Assembly: GCA_963070105.1 (NCBI GenBank)
Contig: OY718804.1
Span: 7,609,817-7,673,816, forward strand
Reading direction: 5' to 3'
Length of the DNA: 64,000 nt
From: Litomosoides sigmodontis
Taxonomy: Eukaryota > Nematoda > Chromadorea > Rhabditida > Onchocercidae
The position numbers were made by a program, and so were the translations under genes. A model generated the notes under the pieces. That model saw only the letters and a program-made list of their open reading frames with translations, searched no databases and was not told where the DNA came from. Below, one piece after another: positions 13,201 through 25,500 of this stretch; positions within the stretch are counted from its first letter, which is position 1, and every line of letters starts with the position of its first letter.

Positions 13201-16200
13201 ATGTATCATTTACCTATAGGACCGTTGAAAGGCATGAAATGGGAATTTGGGGAACTGTTAGTACTAACTAAACCGCACTGTACTACTCCTAGATGTTGAT
13301 GAATGTTCATTAGCGGATGTATGCGATCCGGCAGCTATTTGTCGTAATATTAACGGTTCATTCACTTGTACATGTCAGTTTGGTTACATTGGTAATGGAT
13401 TTAAATGCACGCCAAAACTCAACAAATTTGGAGGTTAGGCTCCTATCATATCTGTGCTTCTGTTCAGTGAATTCTTCAAAATAGAAACAATTTTGAAAGC
13501 AAATTACTTCGAATGGCTCATGTGTCGCAAAGCAATGGTTATGAATTTGTTCGTTCTAGAAGACTCATATCAATGATTACGTCATAGAAGACAGCTCCTC
13601 TAAATGCTCCTTTAAGTAAAAAAAATGTCACTTGGAACACTGTTGTTCTGCTGCTAATTTGCGTGACTTCAGGTTGCCGTATCTTTAATGTGAGCCTGTC
13701 TTTTCAGTTGCATAATAGTTGCTAGAAAAAAGACAAATCGAAGTTAAACTGTCCGATATTTTCAAAATAGTTCAACTTACAACATGGTTAACTTATCTAT
13801 CAGCCACTTTTGAATTATATGGGAGCAATAAAACAATGGAAATGCGATGAATCTGACAAATTCCAGTGTTGATCGAAACAGTCTTAATTGAGGACTGAAA
13901 GATTTTCAAAGTAATTACTGATTTTACAGGTCCCAATTGTCATTTGAATGTATCAATGTGCCACAAAAATGCTCGATGTCAGCTTAGCGGAATTTGTAAA
14001 TGTAATAATGGATATGAAGGAGATGGAGTTAACGTGTGTCAGCGTAAGTCAATTTTTTTCTGCTTAATTTTCATCTATTCAGATTAATTTTCCCAAATTG
14101 AATTTTTCACCAATTTTTCGTTTGCAGTAGAAGATGACAAAAAACAGGATGATAAAACGAGTGCTTCAAACATTACGGAAGTTAGTACAGTTGTGCATAG
14201 CGAGACGGAAGAAAGGAGTGCAACATTGAACTATGATTCTGTTTCCGATTCGGGATTCACTAGTTCATTAGCAGTTATGCCAGTTACGGTTTGTGCTTTT
14301 GTTCAGTTACAAGAAAGCGTATGTAAATAGAATGATTTATGAGAAACGTTTATTGATCACTTTTAACTGGAATTGGAGATCGTGCTCAGGAATGATATTT
14401 CCAAACGTAAAGCATTTTACGTAGAGGCCTTTTCAATTATTACATGAACTAAATTGCAGAAAGTAACTGAAACGATAAAAGATATAGCAACTCAACAAAG
14501 CAGTGCTGCAACAAGCAAAAGTATAAATGCAACTGAAGAAAGCATAGAAACAGGAACTACCACTGTCGTTGCCAGTTTCAAAACATCAACAAGTTGGAGG
14601 AGTGAAATTATTCCCGTAACGGTATCTGAAGGTTCTGGCGAAGATGACTCTATGGATAAAGATTGGGACCATATTATAACACCTGACCAATTATTCACTT
14701 CTACTGTACTGTCTTCGGAAAGGGCATCGGTACATGAGGACAGGAAAGAAGCTACGAATGTTTCTGGATCTGATGCCTGGACTTACCCTCACTCCACTTC
14801 TTCACTTAGAAGTCCGGTCATCCCGGAAAGGGCAGAAAAAGTAACTGTGGGAAGCTGCACTACTGCCAGGAAATCAGCGTGCCATGAACTTGCAATTTGC
14901 GTGGAAGAAAGCGGAAAATGTGTTTGTAAAGTAGGATATCATGGTGACGGATATTCCATTTGCATGTTAGTTGACTTTTGATCATCGTTATTCTAATGTT
15001 TTGATGTGAGGCTGATAGTATGGAAGATAAATAGAACAAAGTTGCAAGATATGAAGAACGAATAGTGTAAGAGTTAAATCTGATAGAAGAACGTTTAGAA
15101 CCATAATGATAAGCAATTTTCCTTCCTTGAAAATAATTTTAAATTTGATTTCCTCAGGAAAGATACTGGAAATTGTACTTTCGATCCAACCGTTTGTGAT
15201 TCACGTGCCGTGTGCGATGTATCAACGCATACATGTAAATGTATTCAAGGATATATTGGTGATGGCATAATTTGTGCCCCTGATACCTTCGTATGTTTTC
15301 ACTTCTATTCTCTGTCTATTTGAATATGAGTAGAAATAAATTACCAATTCTGATAAAAATAGAAGTATCTCAAAATAGGTAATGAATGTTTTACAGGACT
15401 GCTTATTGAGGCCAAATTTATGTAGCAACTTTGCTGAATGTATTGGTCGAAGATGTATTTGCAATGCTGGATATACCGGTAATGCAAACTGTTATAATTT
15501 TCATATTGATAATCTGATCTGAATAGATTATTGATGCAGTTTACAACTTCTGCCAAGTCCTGCAAAAAGTTCGAAATAAGTAATATATGTTAAAGAAAAT
15601 TTTCACAGGTGATGGTACTGAATGTGTTACGGTTGAACCATTACATGACTGTACACGATGTGATATTAAAGCAAAATGCTTCAATGAAACTTGCATTTGT
15701 GATAAGGTATCATTCATTTTTCCTATCGATGAATTTTGTAAATTCTGTTCAGTTATTTGGAAAAGTGTTTCATATTGACATTTACTCTGTCAATAATTTC
15801 ACCTATCTCTTACCAAAGTTAGTAACTTTTGTTAATTCTTGTAAAACTAAGTATGAAATGAATTATTTGTTATTGACGTACGGATGATTCACTCATACTA
15901 TAAGTTATATTGAATAGTTTAAATTTACATGTTATTTTAAGGGATATTTTGGTAATGGCGCAGTTTGTTTTGCTGATCCATCGGACTGTATTCATTATCC
16001 GGGTCTCTGTCATTCCAATGCTATTTGCGATGAAGAGAAGAGGCGTTGTAAGTGCACGCGCGGTAAATTGCTTTCATGTTTTGTTTATTTGAATTACAAT
16101 AGTAGATTGAAATTCAGGGAAAGAAAATTAAAATAAAATGGGATGAAAAGAAGATAGATGCTCAGATGAAATTAAAAATGGAATTAAAGGTTACATTGGA

Positions 16201-19200
16201 AACGGAATGGAATGTAACAGGAAAAAGGATTTGTTGTGCTTTAATAATGCAAGCATTTGTGATCAGAATGCAGAATGCCACTCAACTGGTATATGTCAGT
16301 GTAAGAAAGGATTTGAAGGAGATGGATATTATTGTCGAGCAGGTTAGTTTCGTTCTTTTTTTGGTTCACTATCGCAATCAATATTTTTTACTATGTTAAT
16401 GAAGCAGTTGAAGTTTCTGTTAAAGAAATATAATAATTTCCAAAATTCATCAAAATGGGCATCTTTGAGCGCAGCATTTCTTTCCGAAGACAAACAAAAC
16501 ATCCTTAACAGAAAAATTCTTCTCCCCTCGTCAAAAAATAACAAAACTACGACAATTCTCAAATGTGACTGTGTAACTTTTATTGATGTTTGAAGTTTAT
16601 ATGTGAAGTTTTTCTAACTTATAATTTCTGAAAAAGTGACACAAACAACTGAGAGAGATGTGTCAGCATGTAAGCAACAATGCACGGTAAATGAAGAGTG
16701 TTACCGCGGAGAGTGTCAATGCATGGAAGGATATAAGAGGGATGCAAATGCCACCTGCATGGGTATGTTATCGAAATGAGTCAGCTATGTTTTCAATGTT
16801 TTAATCCTTAAGGCCGATAGGAGTTCTTTTTTTTCATGGAAAGACAAATCTTCAAAAATTCCGATTGTCACATCAAATCTCGTAGCTTTAGACGAGTCTT
16901 TAAAATGAAAAGCGCTAGATTGCAACAAATTACAGATATTGATGAATGTGTGATGGGCACGCATGACTGTAATCCAGTAGCTCACTGTAACAATACTCCT
17001 GGTTCCTTTACGTGTGTTTGCCCAACCGGTTATCGAGGGAATGGACGCAAGTGCTCTCAACATCATCCTCTTCACAATATGTCTGGTAATTATTTGCCGA
17101 TACAAATCCAAATTGTCCTATCATTGCAACGAATACTTTGACGATCTCTTGAGAATTCGATGATCAATTCACAACATATTCTTAAGCCCTGTTTGTTCTT
17201 CATAAAGAAGGCGTTTGTGAAATACAATATAATGCAATAATGGAATAAGGAAATAATTTATTAAAAAGCATTTTTTCTCGAAACATGAAAATTTTTTGTT
17301 TTCAGTAGACTGTGAGCTAGATGGGATGAATGTAATTTTGGCCAACGACCCTGACCTTTACGGTGGCCGCATATTTGTTCGTGGGCAAACCGATAATCCC
17401 TTCTGTTCTATGAAATTAAGCACTTTGCTTGCTAACGAAACCGAATATCATCTTACAGTTAAATATGCCCACTGCAATGTTAGATTCGAAGAACCGGTCT
17501 GTTTTTAAAAGCAATTTTTAAAAATTTCAAGAAGCGGATGATAATAACTAATTTATCTTATGAATGCCATTACGCTACTGTCTTAAAATTAAAGTTTGTT
17601 TAGAATACTATAGCTGTCACAGTAGTAATTCAACGACATCCCATGTTTATCACTGAGCGGGCAGATGCTTACAATATCAGATGTACATATCCTGTTGACG
17701 TACGAAAGGTCATTCTAAAATTATTTTGCTTAATCTAAGCTCAATATAAGTATTCTTAAATTACGAAATTCACATAGATTTTTGGTATTAATGATAATTA
17801 TAATGTAATAATAAACTGTGGCCATGAAATCTAAAATAGAATAAATTGAAAAATCATTTAAAAACTTTTTTAGAAACATAACAATAGTGATCGAATTAGA
17901 ACAGTAATAGTTGTTGAGATTAATCACTTTCTAGTTGTAAGTGAGGCTGAACTATGATATGGTGATTAATTATTCATTATACAGTTGTAGAAAAATGGCT
18001 TTATAGGTGGCAAGTCATGTGGGTATTTCGGAGATAACAACCACGAAAACCATCGTTGAGACAGGAATTGGACCAACTTGTTCATTAACAGTTACTAATG
18101 AACAAGATCAGCTAATTGATACTGCCACCGTTGGGCAACCATTGAAACTTGCTCTAACTGTTTCTCCAAACGGTTTGTTTAATTTTATTGTAAATTTGTT
18201 TTTGCGTTTGAATGACAGCAGTGTAGCTGAACAATAGGTGCGCAAATGACAATATCCTTCTACTGTAGCATGCATATGAAAATTCATTTATTGTTAGCAA
18301 CCATAATTATTGATTGAATTGATTGTGCTTTTTTGAGGAAATGTATTAAAAATAATTATTGGCAACACAGACTTTTGATTTTTAATAAACTTCTCATTGC
18401 AGACACATACGCAGTGCTACCGCGAAATTGTTTTGCAATAAATTTGGAAACAGGCGAATTATATTTGCTAACCGATCAAAGTGGTTGTGCTATTGATACG
18501 GAACTTTTCCCAGAATGGACATATCGACAACTGTGGCTTACAACAGCAAGGTTTCGGACATTCAAATGGCCTGATAGTTCAATGATTCGTTTCCAGTGTG
18601 ATTGTGCAGCATGCATCGAAAGCTGTCCAAAGGTCTCTCTTTCAATCATTAATAAATTGCTGAAGTAATTCGCCTTACTTATAGTACGAATGTTTCCTTC
18701 TATCTTAATGCAATTATTAGATTAATTGTACGAAACGACGTGAATCGATAAAACAACGTCATTTTCGGCATATACGTGAAATTTCAAGAAAATCGATAGA
18801 TGAAGTGCTAGAAAAACATATAATAAAAGGTAGAAAATGGATGGCGTATTCTGGTGCATTGCATGTTAATGAAGAAGAAGAGCTGGTACGAGCACAACGT
18901 GACATGAAACGCTGGAAATATCAAGGTGACCTACTAATTATGATTATTTCATCCATCATTTTTCTTTCAGCATTAACCAAAATCTTTTCTACAGCTGTTG
19001 AGCATGAAAGTATTGAGTATTATTGAGTTATCTTTTTTTTTTTTAATTCTCTCAAAAAAGAAAATAGAAGAACTTGATGTTTCATTTTTTGTTTTTTCAA
19101 TATAGATTAATGATACATTCTTTTGATGATCAATTAGATTAGTAAAACGCTTACTTTGAGGTCTGAAAAGTTATGATGAAACAATGGATATCCTTGATTC

Positions 19201-19375
19201 TCCTGATGGTATCTGCCTTCGGTCTCTTTGGATAATACTATCTCTACTGCCGCTACTATTATTACTGGTAGTTATCGGTTCACTATCTGTAATTTGGAGA
19301 AATAAATCACTTGCTAAAATACGCTTGCGGAACGGAGATAGTAATGATAGTAAATCTCCATATTTCAAATTTTAG
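1246..19375 (+). CDS. fbn-1: Fibrillin-like multi-EGF, ZP-domain transmembrane matrix protein (5' partial)
   Basis: This is a secreted or membrane-tethered apical extracellular-matrix protein resembling C. elegans FBN-1, which helps the epidermis resist mechanical strain. I assembled 38 exons: 1246-1356, 1489-1605, 2896-3027, 3298-3359, 3540-3729, 3816-3932, 4059-4184, 4385-4492, 4790-4924, 5138-5248, 5376-5816, 6082-9854, 10038-10248, 10361-10591, 10671-10955, 11279-11421, 11520-11649, 11996-12121, 12252-12374, 12522-12677, 12849-12986, 13293-13433, 13930-14043, 14128-14288, 14460-14965, 15158-15290, 15397-15478, 15609-15706, 15942-16062, 16190-16342, 16637-16762, 16936-17085, 17306-17496, 17604-17708, 18007-18172, 18403-18632, 18721-18925 and 19161-19375, about 3286 aa. 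Most EGF exons are phase 1. Many modules start with the calcium-binding signature D-I/V-N/D-E-C. The order is 11 EGFs, a Ser/Thr-rich block, about 21 more EGFs with a second short Ser/Thr block, a ZP domain, and a transmembrane tail. The signal peptide and first exons are not visible. The acceptors at 16190, 16637 and 19161 are weak. Orthology to fbn-1 rests on architecture and needs a database search. Confidence 0.82.
6082..9854 (+). other. Giant Ser/Thr/Glu-rich, mucin-like exon of the EGF/ZP gene
   Basis: One exon encodes about 1257 residues without a single cysteine cluster or recognisable domain. It is dominated by Ser, Thr, Glu, Lys, Ala and Val, with frequent TTS, STS and AxTT words, so it resembles a heavily O-glycosylated stalk. 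It is flanked by a clean acceptor at 6081 and a GTAAGA donor at 9855. It contains acidic SGE motifs of the glycosaminoglycan-attachment type, namely EGSGEE near 7906-7923 and GSGEGA near 6149-6166. The preceding exon 5376-5816 already passes from an EGF into Gly/Asn/Ser-rich linker. Long antisense frames opposite this exon reflect its composition. Confidence 0.85.
17306..18632 (+). other. ZP (zona pellucida) domain exons
   Basis: Four exons (17306-17496, 17604-17708, 18007-18172, 18403-18632) encode a cysteine-spaced module beginning with [12 protein letters not shown]. It contains GGRIFVRG, a C-x2-M pair, the [10 protein letters not shown] strand, [11 protein letters not shown], and a C-terminal subdomain ending [13 protein letters not shown]. 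This is the pattern of nematode cuticlin-type ZP domains, which polymerise apical matrix. The next exon (18721-18925) starts INCTKRRES, a basic stretch suited to proprotein-convertase cleavage between the ZP domain and the membrane anchor. That cleavage is an inference from ZP biology. Confidence 0.85.
18926..19025 (+). other. Possible alternative C-terminus by read-through of the last intron
   Basis: If the donor after 18925 is not used, the frame continues for 32 codons to a TGA at 19023-19025. It encodes a hydrophobic segment ([19 protein letters not shown]) followed by a short polar tail. The spliced form instead joins 19161-19375, which encodes another hydrophobic segment ([19 protein letters not shown]) with a basic cytoplasmic tail. 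Either would anchor the protein. A tiny intermediate exon near 18993-19010 is also possible. I favour the 19161-19375 ending but cannot decide from sequence. Confidence 0.35.
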
Positions 19376-22300
19376 CTAATTAAAGAAATACATCTGTTAC
19401 TTTGGTGCCAATCCACAAAAGCAATCTGTTGTTATTTATTGTTATCACATTGTTGTTATCATTGTCATTGTTTTCGTTGCACTACTTAAGTATTCCAAAA
19501 ATTGTGGATTAGCGAATTGCAAATTTGCATTTAAAAGTGTAATAATCAGAAATTACATGATCCACCAAAATACGACGTTTGCACCGTTTGCCTTAATTAT
19601 TCCTTTATCTCTAATTTAATGTGCTTCTTTCCTCTGTCCGTTAATGCTTCATAATAATTAAAGGGTTGTTTATAATACCCAAGAATTCACCTAATATCAT
19701 GCTATTTATTAGTTTACTTTTCGGAATTTTAGAAGGTTTTTTTCAAAGATCGGAATTTTCCCTCAATTTAAATGACTTTTTCCTTTTTGTTTGCCAACGT
19801 TAATAACATTGATAATTAAGAATAATTACCACGCATTTACCAAAGTATGGAAAGATTGAAGATGCGAACCCTCGCATATTAATTATGAAAAAGATTCTTC
19901 CGTGTCACATGACTTCTATCCTCCCCAGCTGTAACAGTCCCAATAAATTTTCCAGAAAATACCCCCTGATTTTTTTCACATATCACTTGTATGCTATCGC
20001 CATCGGCACTATCACTATCATTAACGTTATCTTCAGCATAGTTAATCACGTTGAGTTTTACCACAAAAACTTGTTCCATTCGTCGTACACAATCCATTCA
20101 CACTTCCTGCCAACACATTCCTTATTCGTACCTTCATTATATCACTGGTAATTCTCAGTGAATGGTAATTATGTGTATACGTGTGTGCGTTCACTTCATT
20201 TCACATTTATAATTTTGAGGGAATTGAAGTAAGAAAATTTTTCCTCAGCTAACCGTAGATTGTATGCATTCGAAGACTATATTTTTGTACATTGTTAAGC
20301 CATGCAGCAAGTTTGATTCGATACCTCACATGGTCAAGAAGTAAACAAAGTTTCAAGGACAAACTACTGACCTCTTCAAATGTTTGCATTTGTTAGAAGT
20401 CGACTGAGTTTTTTTAAGTTTATTTGCTTTAGAATAGGAATTAACAATAAGCTCGTTGTTAGAAACATGTCTTTGTTTTGTTTAGCCACACTGATAGTGT
20501 ACTTTTGAACTCTCATATCCTCAAAACAAATTGTCCGAGTTTATCAGAAGCTTATTTGTTAATTTTATCCAAGCAATAAACTCTGTTCACATACTGTGAA
20601 ACAAAACAGGATGTGTGCCAAAACTCAGCTCGATTTACACTGAATTTCCAAGCATCTAAGAAATCACAGCGCCTGCTACTCTTCAGGTTTAACTTTTTTA
20701 AAAATTATTTAAGCAATTTATTTTTACAACGAAAACCTCGGCTTTAGGAAAAACCCAGTAAACTTATTCAGCAAATATTTTCCTAACTTCGGGACCACAA
20801 GAGATTTATAAAATAAGGAAAAGCACCTGTAATGATTGTTATTAAACTGCCGAAAATTTAGATAGGCAGTTCAAAGTTAATTTAATTTAAATAAGGAAGC
20901 AAAAAACACTACAATAATTTTGCCTGCACTGAATTAAGCAACCAAATGTTCCGATGGAATATTGCCTGCACTTCATACCTTAAATTATAAATGAAACCAG
21001 AAGATAAACAGGAACCCAAAATCGAAGTACGTATGTTAATAATGACATCAACTCAAACTTGAGATATGACTGTCATCATTATCTTTTGCTTCCCTTACTC
21101 GAATCGTAATAAGATCACAATAAAATGAAAACCAAGCAATGTGGAGCAAATCTGGACAGCTTTGCAAGTGAAAAACAAGAATCTTCAAGCATGAATGATT
21201 TTTCCTTCTGAGTCTATACATCATTGCAGAAGTGATTTCCGCCCTCACCAATTTACCGTAGTTATCAGCTCATTCATACACCTGCTCCAATTATGCACAA
21301 CACATTGAAAAATTGAATACAATGTAACGGCTGAGGGCTGAAGAAGTGCTCTGAATAAATATATCGAAAACAGCGCTAAACTACCCGTCACAACACTATA
21401 TATACTAATTCAAGATAGCTTATTGATTTCAATATATCACATGTGTTGCAAACGCAGTCAAAATACAATGGAGAAGTTAATAAAATAAACATACTCAGAA
21501 GGTTGAATAATCCAAGATTGGATTTTTAACTTCTACACATCTTCTATCACAATTTCAAAAGTGTACTTCAGCAGTAAAAACAAAAATTGCCAATTATATT
21601 TACCGAAGAAAAAAGTTCCTAATATTCGTCAATATCACAACGTCAAACGAGAAATGAGGCTTGACAGTATCAATCGCTTAAGCGCAGCCAAATCACCGAT
21701 CGCGAGAAAGCCACAAAAAAACAGAATTTGCTTTTAGTTCAAAAGACAACTGGATGCGCTACAATTATGTCAACTTATCTGTTTTCCATATAAAATTGTT
21801 GCCTAATTGATGGCGGTAAAATTTCTTATGGGATGTACACAAGTTCTTAATATTTTAAAACTATGCTGCCATCAATTGTATTCGTTGTTCAGTATGAAAC
21901 TATATAAAGCACACAGTTAACAACCGAAGGTCACTAAAACGTTATAACAATTTCACCAAACTACGTTTGTTGGAAGAAAAAAACGGAAATAAGCCTAATA
22001 TAAGAGGTCGCGACAATAGTCTAAAAGAGAAATCTAAAATACAGTTTGTGGGAATGACACAACAAACGTATTTCGAAATTTCCCACTTTCATTCTTAAAA
22101 TTATTTCTACTACCTAAGATAAACAAAAGTGACATTGTGTGACCGGAATCCAAGGCAATCCAATAAATCAATGTATAGTGAAATATGCATATTAGCAAAG
22201 GGAATACCAATACCACAACTAGTATGAAGAAAAGCCGCCTCAATTGAACCTTCTAACTTTACTTTTCCTTTACTCTTACAACATCGGTCAATAAAAATTG

Positions 22301-22570
22301 CAGAAAAAAGTCAATCATAGATGATTACATTAGAATTGTTTGGAATTCACATATTACTTTTATAGTAACTGCTCAATTCCTCATACAACTTAAACGAGCT
22401 AGACTTCTTTTCCGTTCATACTTTTGGCGATTCCGCTAAACAATTTGAGCAATAAAATAAAGGTTTTTTCATATAAATGAGCGCAAGTCTTCATCTTTCC
22501 TCTTAAGTATATTAATGAAAAAAGAGGGCTTCTTGCCTCGACTGTTATTATTGTCATAGAGCAACATATA
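19376..22570. other. Intergenic region; one doubtful minus-strand reading frame
   Basis: This 3.2 kb lies between the 3' ends of the convergent EGF/ZP and AKAP10-like genes. The only frame with protein-like composition is 19879-20097 on the minus strand (72 codons, acidic middle VNDSDSADGDSIQV). It sits just after a TTGGCAG acceptor-like sequence, but I recognise no family and no partner exons. A hydrophobic minus-strand frame at 22034-22243 lacks an ATG at its start. The rest appears noncoding. Confidence 0.4.
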
Positions 22571-25500
22571 CTAGAAATCAGGATGCTTTAACGAACTGCC
22601 TGCAGAAACCATATTATGCACATCGGCAACGATAAGTTGCGCCACCTGGTCTGCTACCTCTTCTTCCTAAAGCAACACACATTCTTCAGTAAGAAAGTAT
22701 TCCTGCTTCAAATTTGTCAATTCCTCCATAGAAAAATAAAGCTAACTCCAAACTAAGAATGATTAAACATAAATCTATAAACTTCCCAACCAATCACGGT
22801 GACTAGTGTCTAAAAATTTGTGGCCTATTCGAAGAAACAATATCTGTTGTCGACGGAATCAAATAAAAGCGGAAGATTTACCGCCTAATTCCCTAGTTTT
22901 ATTAAGAAGCATTTCCTACACAACTATTTTCATCCAATCTAAAAAACGGAAGTTATGATAACCAAAATTAAACCTACCTTCTTCGCAGAATAATGCAGAT
23001 ATTTATCTAGTTTGTTTTTGAGCTTTCGGCGAGTGTTTCCCTTATTTTCGGATATACTGTAACTATTGTCATACATGGGTCGATAGCGACCCATATCGTC
23101 GATCGTAGCTAAGGATACGCTCCTGAAATAGAACAAAATATATTTGAAGGAAATAGATATACTGTAAAAAAATGTAATGTTTTGTCAGTTAGTTAGTTTT
23201 GATAACACGAAAATACTTCAGTTATTAACTGAAATTCATAAAATGATTCAAGAAAAAGCTTACGCCCTTGATCGTCCAACACGAGGAATATTCGAGCCAT
23301 AGAAATTTGAACTATCCAGTTGAGAAACTTTCTCATATTCTTCCTTGCCCAGTGGTGGCAATGCAGCAGAAAGTGATGGATCAAGATGAGTTAAATTACG
23401 ATACGTCGCTTTTTCAAGCAGTGGTGATGGTATACTCGTATCTGAGGACTGATCCGAACTGGTTGCTATAACATTTTATCAGTATCTATTAAAAATAAAA
23501 CTGAAGGCTAGCCGCATTACTGGAATCTCTTTACCGTCATTAGAAGTTACTACTCAACTACTTGAATCCATTCCTTTGGGTCTCTGACTATACGAAAAAA
23601 AAACCACAATTATAAATCATCTAAAATATCAAAGAAATTGCTGGCATAAAGATTGACAACTTTGTTTGACTGTATAGAAACTGAAGTGCAAGGCCTTAAA
23701 TTCAGTAAAAAAAGGAAGGGCATGCCTCCCTTGTTATCAGATTTTACCTAAACGAGTCATATTTACCAATCCTGCATGATTTTGCTCTAAAGAATTATCT
23801 TCAAATGTTATTCTTGGGAATGCAAAAATAAACCAAATGTTCGTTTTCTCATGTTTGGACTCGGCAATTCGACGTTGTTTTCAACCTGAACCATCAGCTT
23901 TTGCAGATACTTTACGAATGCTGGCGATGCAGAAAAGCGTTTCAGATAATTCTGATATAGTAAGACTAGATTTATAAATATATATTTTACAGTGACCAGA
24001 AATGAAATGCAACAAATCGGTTAGCAATTAATTAAAATGCAAAATTTTATAAAATTCTACTGATTTCTTATTACTTGTAATCCTATTGCTGCCAAATTGT
24101 ATTGTTCAATACCAAAAATTATGGTTTCATTTTCAAAATCATCATATCTTACTTGCTCCAAAATGCGTAAAGCCATAAGCCGTGCTGCTTCGAAACAGCT
24201 CGAAGAAGGCCTTCCATTTCCTAAGCAAATGTCGCTTTCTATTTGAATGCGTGTTTTCGAACCAAATTTCAACGGTTCTGTTGCTTGCATTGAAAAATAT
24301 CTAAAAAACATGTGTATATGAGTATGGCCAATTAATAAATGTTCATATTCGGATATGGAAAGCGCCTCTATATTATTATGTCATTTTCCATTTACATATA
24401 TCTTAAATCAAATAAAATCAACTAAAACGAAGAAATGACTAAACCATACATGAAAATATCGTTGCTAAAAAATGGTTCTAAATTTTCAATAATTACCTTA
24501 AATACATCCTAGAGAAAGTGGTCAAATATGCATATAACTCAAATTTTCTCCCTAAAATTTCTCTCTTTGCGTATTTGGCGCAATATCGCGGAATGCAAAA
24601 TGTTAGATGTGATATATTGGACAGCAATTGTTAAGGAATAAAAAAGGAAAAAAGTTAAATATTAGATAAAACTTTCAGCACATCAACCTGTAAATCCAAT
24701 TAGTCTACTGCGATTATGGAATTTTTTGAACTTCCGTGCAAACAAGCATACAGAAACATAATTTGAGACACACCTGTTATAGATAATCATAGCATCTTCA
24801 ACTGCTTGCTCATCGCTTTGTGTTAGTGGTAATTGTTCAGCAAAACTCTCAGCAGAGATAATAAATTCCACTAACTTCCCTCCATCTTCATTTTCCATAT
24901 ACTGAAAAAAATTTTTAAGTCTATTAAACTCCCAAACAAAGGAAATAAAGGCTTCTTACAATTCCAATGTATATACAATTTTTATATCTCAGTCTACCGC
25001 TTTCTTAAAATTTTAACTACGACAATATAACAGATACAAGTGTTAGAAGCATGATATTAATGAACTTGAAAAAGTAGGTGAATTATAGAGATGTGCCACC
25101 AGCGGTGTTCGCTACTTTGATGCAATAATTTTTAGGTAAACAGTGTTTAAGAGTTGTTGCAAAGATTTCATTGTTGTACAGATTTCAGTACAATTAAGTT
25201 TTAAGTCGTCAAAATCCGTCACTGAAAGTCGGTAGAAAGCTTGATCGTTTTTGAACTTATAAAAATCGTAAAGAACTGAAAAAAACTGAAACAAAATGAA
25301 ATCTAGTGAAAGAAAAGCAAGCTTACCTCGACAAATGCGCAGAGAAGAGGCTGGCATAGCATGATATCACGAATGGTAAGTGCTCCACTGCTTATAACGT
25401 CTATACGATGCTTAGTGTAATACACGCTATTTTCAAACTCTTTAAAGTACCTGCAAAACAAATTTGGATGAAACATTTTGATAAGCAACAATATACAATA

